Source: Syntrophaceae bacterium
GTDB taxonomy: Bacteria > Desulfobacterota > Syntrophia > Syntrophales > UBA5619
Reading direction: 5' to 3'
NCBI GenBank assembly: GCA_919902745.1
Contig: CAKKRN010000145.1
Location: 1 to 7,018 of the forward strand
DNA length: 7,018 nt
Each line of letters starts with the position of its first letter. Position 1 is the stretch's first letter. Positions 1 to 6,115 of this stretch are shown one piece after another. Below the pieces are notes generated by a model. That model did not search any database, had not been told where the DNA came from, and worked only from the letters and a program-made list of their open reading frames with translations. The position numbers were made by a program, and so were the translations under genes.

Positions 1-64
1 GTTTAATTAGGGACAGAGCCCCTATTAATTCCGGAATTAATAGGGGCTCTGTCCCTAATTAAAC
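1..64. repeat. Perfect 64-bp palindrome (two inverted 32-bp arms, no spacer)
   Basis: Positions 1-32 are the exact reverse complement of 33-64, with the centre at ATTCC|GGAAT. Each arm carries the core GGGACAGAGCCCC flanked by AT-rich ends (TTTAATTA outside, TATTAATT inside). A spacerless palindrome of this length can form a cruciform in DNA or a long hairpin in RNA. The core resembles short palindromic sequences I remember around REP-associated (IS200-like) transposases, but no transposase is visible here, so that family link is inference. It overlaps the 3' end of the minus-strand decarboxylase gene and supplies its last codons and stop. The window begins at the palindrome edge, so an even longer repeat on the left cannot be excluded. 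Confidence 0.95.
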
Positions 65-986
65 TCCGAAAATAGGCGATGGTCTTCTCCAGTCCTTCGG
101 CAAGCCGGATCCTGGGTTCCCAGCCCAATTTTTCGCGGGCCAGGGTAATGTCCGGCCGCCGCTGAATCGGATCGTCCTGGGGGAGGGGGTTGAAGATGAT
201 CCGTGAGGAGGAACCCGTCATCCGGATCAAGGTTTCCGCCAGTTGCAGGATGGTGAATTCCTGGGGGTTGCCGATGTTGATGGGGCCGGTGAACCCTTCC
301 GGGGAATTCATCATCCGGATCAATCCCTCGATCAGATCGTCCACATAACAGAAGGAGCGGGTCTGAGAACCGTCGCCGTAGACGGTGATATCTTCCCCCT
401 TCAGGGCCTGTACGATAAAGTTGCTGACGACTCGTCCGTCATGAACCGCCATCCGCGGGCCGTAGGTATTGAAGATCCGGACGATCTTCACATCCACATG
501 GTTCTGGCGATGGTAATCCATCATCAGGCATTCGGCGGCCCGCTTCCCCTCGTCGTAGCAGCTTCGGATCCCGATCGGGTTGACGCGGCCCCAGTAGCCC
601 TCCTGTTGCGGATGGACCTCCGGATCGCCGTAGACCTCCGATGTGGAGGCCTGGAGGATCCGGGCCTTCACCCGCTTGGCCAGCCCCAGCGTGTTGATGG
701 CGCCCATGACGCTGGTCTTGATCGTCTTGATCGGGTTGTGCTGGTAATGAACGGGGGATGCCGGACAGGCCAAGTTGTAGATCTGATCGACTTCGAGGTA
801 GATCGGGTTGATGATGTCGTGACGGATGCATTCAAAATGGGGATTTCCCAGCAGATGGCGGATGTTGTCCTTGCTGCCGGTGTAAAAATTATCGAGGCAA
901 AGGAGCTCCTCTCCCTCTGCGAGAAGCCTCTCGCAGAGGTGCGATCCGAGAAAGCCGGCGCCGCCGGTGATCAGAATCCGTTTCAT
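3..986 (-). CDS. uxs: UDP-glucuronate decarboxylase (UDP-xylose synthase), extended-SDR family
   Basis: A cytoplasmic NAD-dependent enzyme that converts UDP-glucuronate to UDP-xylose for polysaccharide or LPS synthesis. The 327-residue product opens with a Rossmann signature (TGGAGFLGS, residues 7-15) and an acidic NAD-ribose position (D32). STSEVYG lies at 114-120, the catalytic YxxxK as Y144/K148 (YDEGKR), NTYGPR at 173-178, and a conserved late arginine region RRPDI at 276-280. The sequence [12 protein letters not shown] (71-82) is typical of the UXS branch rather than of UDP-glucose epimerases. The ATG at 986 has GAGGG about 9 nt upstream. The family normally ends near the helix TIAYFRSL (302-309); from L309 on, all codons and the TAA stop come from the 64-bp palindrome, giving an unusual 19-residue tail. 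It is transcribed divergently from rsmI. Other NDP-sugar epimerases are less likely. The gene symbol is a family name. Confidence 0.9.
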   Translation of the reverse strand: MKRILITGGAGFLGSHLCERLLAEGEELLCLDNFYTGSKDNIRHLLGNPHFECIRHDIINPIYLEVDQIYNLACPASPVHYQHNPIKTIKTSVMGAINTLGLAKRVKARILQASTSEVYGDPEVHPQQEGYWGRVNPIGIRSCYDEGKRAAECLMMDYHRQNHVDVKIVRIFNTYGPRMAVHDGRVVSNFIVQALKGEDITVYGDGSQTRSFCYVDDLIEGLIRMMNSPEGFTGPINIGNPQEFTILQLAETLIRMTGSSSRIIFNPLPQDDPIQRRPDITLAREKLGWEPRIRLAEGLEKTIAYFRSLIRDRAPINSGINRGSVPN

Positions 987-1021
987 GTCGTCTATCCCTC
1001 AAAAGAGAAAATGAATCAATT

Positions 1022-1035
1022 GGATGCTTGCATCC
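1022..1035. other. 14-bp dyad in the uxs 5' leader
   Basis: GGATGC-TT-GCATCC forms a near-perfect dyad in the divergent region, about 36 bp upstream of the uxs start. It could be an operator half-site pair or a small mRNA hairpin. No regulator is encoded nearby and the symmetry is short, so function is speculative. Confidence 0.3.
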
Positions 1036-1090
1036 GCTGCATGCCGTTGTCCGGGGGGCTTTGTTTTTCTGGCATTTCCCCCGTTACGCT

Positions 1091-1122
1091 GTTATAAACC
1101 ACAGAGCGATTTTATCTGTCAA
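1091..1122 (-). promoter_or_regulatory. Possible sigma70-type promoter for uxs
   Basis: Read on the minus strand, a perfect TTGACA (1117-1122) is followed by TATAAC (1091-1096). The 20-bp spacer is longer than ideal. With a 17-bp spacer the hexamer would be GTTTAT, a poor match. The location in the AT-rich part of the divergent gap, about 105 bp before the uxs start, is sensible, but the spacing makes this a weak prediction. I see no convincing plus-strand promoter for rsmI in the same gap. Confidence 0.3.
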
Positions 1123-1170
1123 TCAAATTATCGTTCTTGCAACCCATTTTCGCGGGAATGAACACGGTTT

Positions 1171-2115
1171 ATGAGAAAAAACCTTCATCAGCATGGGGAG
1201 GGCGGTCGGAAGAAAGGGGCCGGTGAGGATCTGCCGATCACGGAAGAACCGTTCAACCCGCCGGCACGGGGGAGATCTGAAACGGCGGGGACGCTTTATG
1301 TGGTGGCGACCCCGATCGGAAACCTGGAAGATATTACGCTGCGGGCGATCCGGATTCTGAGGGAGGTTCGTCTGATCGCGGCCGAGGATACCCGACGGAC
1401 ACGGATTCTTCTTGCGAAGTATGGGATTTCCACGCCGCTGACCAGTCTCTATGACCAGAATGAGGCGGAAAAAAGCGGGCTTCTGATCGCGAGATTGCTC
1501 AAGGGGGAGGATGTGGCCTATGTCTCGGATGCGGGAACCCCGGGGATTTCCGATCCCGGTTACATCCTGGTCCGGGAAGCCGTTTCCCTCGGGATACGGG
1601 TGGCGCCGGTCCCCGGGGCGTCGGCCCTGATCGCCGCGCTCAGCGTCTCCGGTCTGCCGATGGACAGCTTCCTGTTCCTGGGTTTTCTGCCGTCCAAATC
1701 GACGCGGCGGAGGCAGTTGCTGACCTCGCTGCGGGAGGAGAAAAGGACGCTCATCTTTTACGAATCACCGCATCGGCTTCTTGCGTCGATGAACGATATT
1801 GCGGAGCTGTTGGGCGACCGGGAGGTTGTTGTGTCGCGGGAGATGACCAAGGTCTATGAGGAGTTTCTGCGCGGGCCGGCGGGCGATGTTCTCAACGGAT
1901 TGGCAAATAGGACGATCCGGGGGGAGGTGACCCTGATCGTTGCGGGCCGATCCGGGGAGGCCCCGGAGTGTTCCGATGCGGAGATTACCCGGCGTTGCGA
2001 GCAACTGCGGAGGGAAGGAGGCGAAGAACCCTCCCGACGGGATATGGCGGAGCGGATTGCGCAGGAAACCGGGGTTTCGCGAAGGCGCATCTACAAACTC
2101 TTACTATTTCCTTGA
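1171..2115 (+). CDS. rsmI: 16S rRNA (cytidine-1402-2'-O)-methyltransferase RsmI
   Basis: An SAM-dependent tetrapyrrole-methylase-fold enzyme that 2'-O-methylates C1402 in the 30S decoding centre, where RsmH adds the N4 methyl. Family motifs appear in order: TLYVVATPIGNLEDIT (41-56), AEDTRRTRILL (71-81), VSDAGTPGISDPG (118-130, the SAM-site loop), VPGASA (147-152), FYESPHRL (196-203), SREMTKVYEE (222-231) and GEVTLIV (251-257). A C-terminal helical domain (about 286-311, SRRDMAERIAQETGVSRRRIYK) completes the family architecture. The product is 314 residues, with about 40 extra polar residues before the usual start at TLYVV. ATG 1171 is the only ATG/GTG/TTG between an in-frame TGA (1159-1161) and the conserved core, so the extension appears real unless a CTG at 1231, preceded by GGTGAGGAT, is used. 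ATG 1171 has no clear Shine-Dalgarno. The next gene begins 96 bp downstream. Confidence 0.93.
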   Translation: MRKNLHQHGEGGRKKGAGEDLPITEEPFNPPARGRSETAGTLYVVATPIGNLEDITLRAIRILREVRLIAAEDTRRTRILLAKYGISTPLTSLYDQNEAEKSGLLIARLLKGEDVAYVSDAGTPGISDPGYILVREAVSLGIRVAPVPGASALIAALSVSGLPMDSFLFLGFLPSKSTRRRQLLTSLREEKRTLIFYESPHRLLASMNDIAELLGDREVVVSREMTKVYEEFLRGPAGDVLNGLANRTIRGEVTLIVAGRSGEAPECSDAEITRRCEQLRREGGEEPSRRDMAERIAQETGVSRRRIYKLLLFP

Positions 2116-2211
2116 ACTGGCGTCAGAGCTGTGATAACGGACAGCGATAAAATGGAGACCCGCGGACAAGGACCAATCCGCTACAGATCCTAAAGCGAGG
2201 GGGGAACGGAC

Positions 2212-2556
2212 GTGGCAGAAGGTTTATCCGGAGAGGACAGGGACCGGGTCATGATGATCGAGGGGCGTGTGCTGAAACCGGAAGACAGGATCCATGACCT
2301 TGTCGATATCCTCGACACCGTATCCGGATTCCGGGAAGAAGATCCCCGAGAGCGGAGGGACGGACCCGAAATCATCTATGATCTCGTTGATGTCGTCGAG
2401 CGAAAACCGAGAATGGCGCTCGTCGATACGGGACTGCATGACGAGATCATGAAGCGGGCCCAGGAGATTGCGGAAAAGGTTGCCCGGGAGATCATCCCCG
2501 ATATTGCCGAGCGCGTTATCCGCGAGGAGATCGAAAAACTGAAAAAAACCGTATGA
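2212..2556 (+). CDS. Small acidic/helical protein of unknown function with two DLVD motifs
   Basis: I do not recognise a named family. The 114-residue product has no signal peptide or membrane segment. Two similar short segments occur, IHDLVDILDTV (27-37) and IIYDLVDVVE (54-63), separated by a charged, probably disordered stretch. A C-terminal amphipathic helix (about 75-112) contains IIPDIAERVIREEIEKLKK, reminiscent of C-terminal helices I remember on deltaproteobacterial hypothetical and response-regulator-like proteins; this is a loose resemblance. The GTG start at 2212 is chosen for the AGCGAGGGGGG Shine-Dalgarno ending 7 nt before it. An internal ATG at 2251 is the alternative and would still keep both motifs. 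It ends 13 bp before the FecR-domain gene, whose Shine-Dalgarno overlaps its stop codon, so the two are probably translationally linked. The role may be scaffolding or protein-protein interaction, which is inference only. Confidence 0.8.
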   Translation: MAEGLSGEDRDRVMMIEGRVLKPEDRIHDLVDILDTVSGFREEDPRERRDGPEIIYDLVDVVERKPRMALVDTGLHDEIMKRAQEIAEKVAREIIPDIAERVIREEIEKLKKTV

Positions 2557-2569
2557 GGGGTTTCGCGCA

Positions 2570-3325
2570 ATGAAAACCAAAACCCTGTTTCTGATAGCGT
2601 TTTTGTTCTTTTGTGGTTTCCCTCCGGCGGAAGCGAAACGGGCCGCAACGCTGGATATCGGGAAGGGTTCGGCCACGGTCAGTTTTCTGAAAGGTTCCGC
2701 CGAAATCCTTGAGCTGGGGAAGGGGCCTTGGACCTCCCTGAAACTCAATGATGCGCTGGAGGAGGGCGATCATGTGCGTACGAAGGAAGGGGCGCAGATG
2801 GAACTGGTTCTGACCGACAACAGCCGCCTGCGTTTTGCCGGCGATTCCGAATTCAAGGTGGTCCGGATGGAGGCCGGCGGTCCCTCGGCCCCAAGGGATG
2901 TCAACGTCCACGTCACCCTCGGGAAGGCATGGGCCAACGTCGCGAAAACGATCGGGACGAAAGGGAACTTTGCAATCGCCTGTGATCAGGCGGTTGCCGG
3001 GGTCCGGGGGACGGTCTATCGGATGAATATCGATGCGGACCGCTCGGCCCTGGTCCGGGTTTATGACGGGACGGTTCACGTCACCGGCGGCGGAAAGGCC
3101 GTGGAGACGCCGAAACCGATCGGGCCGCCCACCCGGATTTCCGGACCGACACCGATCCCCGGTCCGCACAAGGTGAGCATGGAAGAGTGGACGGTCATCA
3201 TCAAGGCGATGCAGCAGGTGAGGGTCGGTGCGGACGGGGTTCCGGAGAAACCGCGGGATTTCACGGAAAAGGAAGACCGCGATGAATGGGTGGAGTGGAA
3301 TAAGGCAAGGGATCGAGAAATCTGA
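2570..3325 (+). CDS. Exported FecR-domain protein
   Basis: The 251-residue product begins with a Sec signal peptide: KTK, a hydrophobic core LFLIAFLFFCGF, and a plausible cleavage after AEA (residue 22). C15 lacks a proper lipobox, so it is probably not a lipoprotein. A FecR-type domain covers about residues 58-150: LNDALEEGDHVRTKEGA (60-75), ELVLTDNSRLRFA (78-90) and the characteristic VAGVRGTVYRM (142-152). A second beta segment LVRVYDGTVHVTGG (161-174) follows. A Pro/Gly-rich linker (about 180-200) leads to a charged C-terminal tail with DEWVEWNKARDREI. No sigma factor or TonB receptor is adjacent and there is no transmembrane anti-sigma architecture, so this is a stand-alone periplasmic FecR protein that may bind peptidoglycan, polysaccharide or partner proteins, not a FecIR-type regulator. 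GAGGGG at 2555-2560 is the ribosome-binding site. Confidence 0.85.
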   Translation: MKTKTLFLIAFLFFCGFPPAEAKRAATLDIGKGSATVSFLKGSAEILELGKGPWTSLKLNDALEEGDHVRTKEGAQMELVLTDNSRLRFAGDSEFKVVRMEAGGPSAPRDVNVHVTLGKAWANVAKTIGTKGNFAIACDQAVAGVRGTVYRMNIDADRSALVRVYDGTVHVTGGGKAVETPKPIGPPTRISGPTPIPGPHKVSMEEWTVIIKAMQQVRVGADGVPEKPRDFTEKEDRDEWVEWNKARDREI

Positions 3326-3347
3326 TTCCGGCAGGTTACGTTGAAGC

Positions 3348-3893
3348 ATGAATATCCCGAATTTTATCACGCTGCTGAGAATCATTCTCGTACCGGTCGT
3401 CGTCATCCTGCTCATCCAGGGCTTATTCCTCAAGGCGCTGATCGTGTTTATCGTCGCGGGCCTTTCCGACGCCCTTGATGGATTCCTCGCGCGGGTCCTG
3501 AACCAGCAGACCGCGCTCGGGGCCTATCTGGATCCGATAGCCGACAAGGCGCTCCTGGCCAGCACCTTTGTAACACTTTCGGTCCTGCACGTCATTCCCG
3601 GATGGCTCACGGTGATCGTCATCAGCCGTGATTTCATCATTCTGCTCGGGATCTCCGTTCTGTCCATCATGTCGTTTTCCGTGGAAATCCGCCCGTTGTT
3701 CATCAGCAAGATCACGACGGCCTTGCAGTTGACCACGGTTTTGCTGGCGCTTTTCGCCCGCTGTCTGCCGGAGGGGGTCCCTCAGATGTGGCTCCAGACC
3801 CTCTACTGGGTGACTGCCCTCTTTACCATTGTTTCCGGTTTGCAATACATGTCGAGGGGTCTGAAGCTCATCAATCAAGATACAAAAAAGTGA
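3348..3893 (+). CDS. pgsA: CDP-alcohol phosphatidyltransferase, probably phosphatidylglycerophosphate synthase
   Basis: An inner-membrane enzyme of phospholipid synthesis, probably transferring a phosphatidyl group from CDP-diacylglycerol to glycerol-3-phosphate. The 181-residue, strongly hydrophobic product carries the complete family motif DG-x2-AR-x8-G-x3-D-x3-D at residues 44-66, with D41, D44, D62 and D66 as the metal/catalytic aspartates and G45, A48, R49 and G58 intact. The N-terminus MNIPNFITLLRI is typical of the family. About five to six membrane segments are visible (near 9-27, 29-40, 68-83, 86-108, 122-140 and 150-168). Conserved SRD (93-95) and K121 in SKITT support the PgsA branch. 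A cardiolipin-synthase or other CDP-alcohol transferase of the same fold cannot be excluded from sequence alone. The ribosome-binding site before ATG 3348 is weak, and the gene lies 22 bp after the FecR gene. No terminator is evident after it. Confidence 0.85.
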   Translation: MNIPNFITLLRIILVPVVVILLIQGLFLKALIVFIVAGLSDALDGFLARVLNQQTALGAYLDPIADKALLASTFVTLSVLHVIPGWLTVIVISRDFIILLGISVLSIMSFSVEIRPLFISKITTALQLTTVLLALFARCLPEGVPQMWLQTLYWVTALFTIVSGLQYMSRGLKLINQDTKK

Positions 3894-3901
3894 TATTTGC
3901 C

Positions 3902-3930
3902 TTGACATCACTGTATTTTCTTGTTAGTTA
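3902..3930 (+). promoter_or_regulatory. Sigma70-type promoter of the tRNA-Val/thrS unit
   Basis: A perfect -35 TTGACA (3902-3907) is followed after 17 bp by TAGTTA (3925-3930), preceded by TGT, an extended -10 signature. A GC-rich stretch follows. The -10 itself is weak; an alternative TTAAAT at 3928-3933 gives an over-long 20-bp spacer. Its place just after pgsA and 31 bp before the tRNA supports a promoter for the tRNA and perhaps for the downstream translation genes. Confidence 0.55.
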
Positions 3931-3937
3931 AATCGCC

Positions 3938-3953
3938 CTCTCCGATGGGAGAG
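3938..3953 (+). other. Small hairpin in the tRNA 5' leader
   Basis: CTCTCC (3938-3943) and GGAGAG (3948-3953) pair around a four-base loop GATG, between the promoter and the first base of the tRNA. There is no T tract, so it is not a terminator. It may be a feature of the precursor-tRNA leader removed by RNase P. Confidence 0.4.
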
Positions 3954-3961
3954 TCATCCGG

Positions 3962-4036
3962 AGGCACGTAGCTCAGGGGGAGAGCGCCATCCTGACGCGG
4001 TGGATGTCCAGGGTTCAAATCCCTGCGTGCCTACCA
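3962..4036 (+). tRNA. tRNA-Val (anticodon GAC)
   Basis: A full 75-nt cloverleaf folds by eye. The acceptor is AGGCACG/CGTGCCT, the D arm GCTC/GAGC with loop AGGGGGA, the anticodon stem CCATC/GGTGG (one T-G pair), the variable loop ATGTC, and the T arm CAGGG/CCCTG with loop TTCAAAT. The discriminator is A73 and CCA is encoded (4034-4036). The anticodon loop CTGACGC places GAC at 3994-3996, reading the valine codon GUC (and GUU by wobble poorly). Two details are less usual for tRNA-Val: G rather than A at position 37, and an A1-U72 first pair. It sits directly upstream of thrS, an arrangement I remember in deltaproteobacteria, and its 3' end is 134 bp from the thrS start. Confidence 0.9.
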
Positions 4037-4050
4037 TTTTAGTAATCACG

Positions 4051-4071
4051 CTGCCTTCCCAGGCAGAAGGC
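4051..4071 (+). promoter_or_regulatory. Leader element with two competing hairpins upstream of thrS
   Basis: CTGCCT (4051-4056) pairs with AGGCAG (4061-4066) around TCCC. Alternatively GCCTTC (4053-4058) pairs with GAAGGC (4066-4071) around a 7-base loop. The two stems share bases and exclude each other. It lies just 3' of the tRNA, so it may serve tRNA 3' processing, leader switching, or nothing. No T tract follows. Confidence 0.4.
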
Positions 4072-4116
4072 GGGGTGTGTTGTACCGTAATGGCGTACGC
4101 GGCGGGGGCGGGTCTT

Positions 4117-4154
4117 GATGAGGGCATCATCGCATAGTGCTGATGCCCTTTCTT
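4117..4154 (+). terminator. Terminator/attenuator-like hairpin in the thrS leader
   Basis: AGGGCATCA (4121-4129) pairs perfectly with TGATGCCCT (4141-4149). GCA/TGC (4132-4134 with 4138-4140) extends the stem inward after a two-base bulge, and TTTCTT follows at 4149-4154. An alternative stem GATGA/TCATC (4117-4121 with 4127-4131) would disrupt the left arm. The hairpin ends about 8 nt before the AGGAAG Shine-Dalgarno of thrS. It could end tRNA transcription, attenuate thrS, or affect thrS translation. There is no T-box consensus in the leader. The T tract is short and interrupted, so termination strength is uncertain. Confidence 0.5.
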
Positions 4155-4170
4155 CATAGGAAGCTTAAAG

Positions 4171-6090
4171 ATGACAGCACAGATAAAGATAACCCTGAAG
4201 GGTGGAAAAGAGGCTTTTTATCCGGCCGGAATCACCGTGAAGGAGACCATCGCGGAACCGGGCGGGGGGAAACTCCCTTCCGCGGTGGCGGCGAAGGTGA
4301 ACGGCGTGACGGTTGACCTGAGTCATACGCTGACCGGAGATGCCATAGTCGAGCCGCTGGCCGCGGCCTCACCGGAGGGGCTCTCGATCCTGCGGCACAG
4401 CATGGCCCATGTCATGGCCCAGGCGGTTCAGGGCTCCTTCGCCGACGTTCAGGTGAGCATCGGCCCTTCCATTGAGGACGGATTTTACTATGATTTTGAG
4501 TACGCAGCGGGTTTTACCCCGCAGGACCTCGATAAAATCGAATCCCGGATGCGGGAGATTGCAGCGGCCGATTACCCTTTCGAACGCCGTGAGGTGGGTC
4601 GCGAAGAGGCCGTCGACCTCTTCCGGCGAAAGGGAGAAAATTACAAGGTCGAGCTGCTGAACGACCTGCCCGCGGAGGTGAAGACGGTTACCCTATACAC
4701 TCAGAACGGCTACGTCGATCTCTGCCGCGGACCCCATCTCCCATCGACGGGGATGATCCGCGCGTTCAAGCTCCTCAACGTGGCCGGCGCCTACTGGCGG
4801 GGGGACGAGCGCAACAAAATGCTCCAGCGCATCTATGGGACCGGCTTCGCGACGCAGGAGGCGCTCGATGAACATCTGCGGCTTCTGGAAGAGGCGAAGA
4901 AGAGGGACCACCGCCGTCTCGGCCGGGAATTGGATCTTTTCCAGCTCAACGACGAGGCGGGTCCCGGGCTGGTCATCTGGCACCCCAAAGGCGCCTTGCT
5001 GCGGACGATCATCGAGGAGTGGGAGAGAAACGAACACCTCAAACGGGGGTATGACCTCGTCATCGGACCCCAGATCCTGAAGGTGGACCTCTGGAAGCGG
5101 TCCGGTCATTTCGATCATTACCGGGAGAACATGTACTTCACTGAGGTGGATGAGCAGACCTACGGGATCAAACCCATGAACTGCCTCTCCCATATGCTGA
5201 TCTACAAGTCGAAGATTCGCTCGTACCGCGACCTGCCGCTGCGCTATTTTGAACTGGGAACGGTTCACCGCCATGAGAAGGCGGGGGTGCTGCACGGCCT
5301 CATGCGGGTGCGCCAGTTTACCCAGGATGACGCCCATATCCTCTGCACGCCGGAGCAGCTCAACGGCGAGATCCGGGCGATCGCCGATTTCGTCGGCTAC
5401 GCAATGGGAATTTTCGGCTTCGAATATGAGGTTGAGCTCAGCACGAGACCGGATAATTCCATCGGCTCCGATCAGGATTGGGAGCTCGCCACCCGCGCCC
5501 TCGAAGGCGCCCTCCGGGACAACGGCATGACCTACGAGGTCAACGAAGGGGACGGCGCCTTCTACGGGCCGAAGATCGACTTCAAGCTGAAGGACGCGCT
5601 GAAGCGTAAATGGCAGTGTGCAACCATCCAGTGCGATTTCACGCTGCCGGAACGGTTTGACCTGAGCTACATCGGCGAGGATGGCGAGAAGCACCGCCCG
5701 GTCATGCTCCACCGGGTGATCCTGGGCGCCATTGAACGTTTCGTGGGGGTGCTCATCGAGCATCATGCCGGTGCGTTTCCGCTCTGGTTGTCGCCGGTCC
5801 AGGCCGTGCTGGTCACCGTGACGGAGAAGCATATCCCCTGGGGTGAGGAGGTCCGGAAGCGTCTCCTCGATGCGGGGATCCGGGTGGAGGGAGATTTCCG
5901 GAACGAAAAATTGGGCTACAAGATCCGGGAGGCGCAGATGCAGAAGACGCCTTTCATGCTCGTGATCGGCGATCGGGAAATGACCTCCGGCCAAGTTTCT
6001 CCGAGGCGGCGGGACGGGCAGAATCTCGGCTCCATCGATGTGGAGGCGTTCATCGCCCTTGCCCGTGAACAGTGTGCACAATATCGATAG
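4171..6090 (+). CDS. thrS: Threonyl-tRNA synthetase
   Basis: A cytoplasmic class II aminoacyl-tRNA synthetase charging tRNA-Thr. The 639-residue product has the standard bacterial order. The N-terminal TGS domain (about 1-63) is followed by the editing domain with its zinc-type site H76/H80 (HSMAH) and C185/H189 (CRGPH). The catalytic core is about 245-535, with [15 protein letters not shown] (358-372, motif 2) and GAIERF (519-524, motif 3). The C-terminal anticodon-binding domain is about 540-639 ([28 protein letters not shown]). The three catalytic zinc ligands are recognisable as C338, H389 and H514. Length matches the family and nothing appears damaged. The ATG at 4171 follows AGGAAG (4158-4163). 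infC follows 25 bp later in the same direction, as in the classic thrS-infC-rpmI-rplT cluster. The leader hairpins suggest regulation at attenuation or translation level. Confidence 0.97.
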   Translation: MTAQIKITLKGGKEAFYPAGITVKETIAEPGGGKLPSAVAAKVNGVTVDLSHTLTGDAIVEPLAAASPEGLSILRHSMAHVMAQAVQGSFADVQVSIGPSIEDGFYYDFEYAAGFTPQDLDKIESRMREIAAADYPFERREVGREEAVDLFRRKGENYKVELLNDLPAEVKTVTLYTQNGYVDLCRGPHLPSTGMIRAFKLLNVAGAYWRGDERNKMLQRIYGTGFATQEALDEHLRLLEEAKKRDHRRLGRELDLFQLNDEAGPGLVIWHPKGALLRTIIEEWERNEHLKRGYDLVIGPQILKVDLWKRSGHFDHYRENMYFTEVDEQTYGIKPMNCLSHMLIYKSKIRSYRDLPLRYFELGTVHRHEKAGVLHGLMRVRQFTQDDAHILCTPEQLNGEIRAIADFVGYAMGIFGFEYEVELSTRPDNSIGSDQDWELATRALEGALRDNGMTYEVNEGDGAFYGPKIDFKLKDALKRKWQCATIQCDFTLPERFDLSYIGEDGEKHRPVMLHRVILGAIERFVGVLIEHHAGAFPLWLSPVQAVLVTVTEKHIPWGEEVRKRLLDAGIRVEGDFRNEKLGYKIREAQMQKTPFMLVIGDREMTSGQVSPRRRDGQNLGSIDVEAFIALAREQCAQYR

Positions 6091-6104
6091 TTTATTTGAC
6101 TTCT

Positions 6105-6112
6105 GGAGGTGA
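6105..6112 (+). promoter_or_regulatory. Shine-Dalgarno of infC that fixes an AUC start
   Basis: GGAGGTGA is fully complementary to the 16S rRNA 3' end. GGAGG ends 6 nt before ATC at 6116. Its last three bases are an in-frame TGA (6110-6112), so no start upstream is possible. The first ordinary start codon in frame, TTG at 6128, is 18 nt from GGAGG, too far for good initiation. Confidence 0.85.
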
Positions 6113-6115
6113 CCC

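Noticed and set aside
243..1097. 284-codon plus-strand open frame
   Set aside because: It is antisense to the well-supported UDP-glucuronate decarboxylase, has no family features, and is a shadow frame.
2116..2211. Promoter (TTGAAC, 17 bp, TAACGG) in the rsmI to small-gene gap
   Set aside because: The -10 match is too poor and no supporting feature is present; read-through from rsmI is equally possible.
2516..3433. 305-codon minus-strand open frame
   Set aside because: It is antisense to the FecR-domain gene, which has a signal peptide, ribosome-binding site and domain motifs; the minus frame is low-complexity and Arg/Pro-rich.
3954..4157. 67-codon minus-strand frame across the tRNA
   Set aside because: The segment GFEPWTSTASGWRSPPELRA is the well-known false translation of a tRNA antisense strand.
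4037..4170. T-box riboswitch upstream of thrS
   Set aside because: No AGGGTGGNACCGCG-type T-box sequence or large specifier stem is visible; the leader is only 134 nt.
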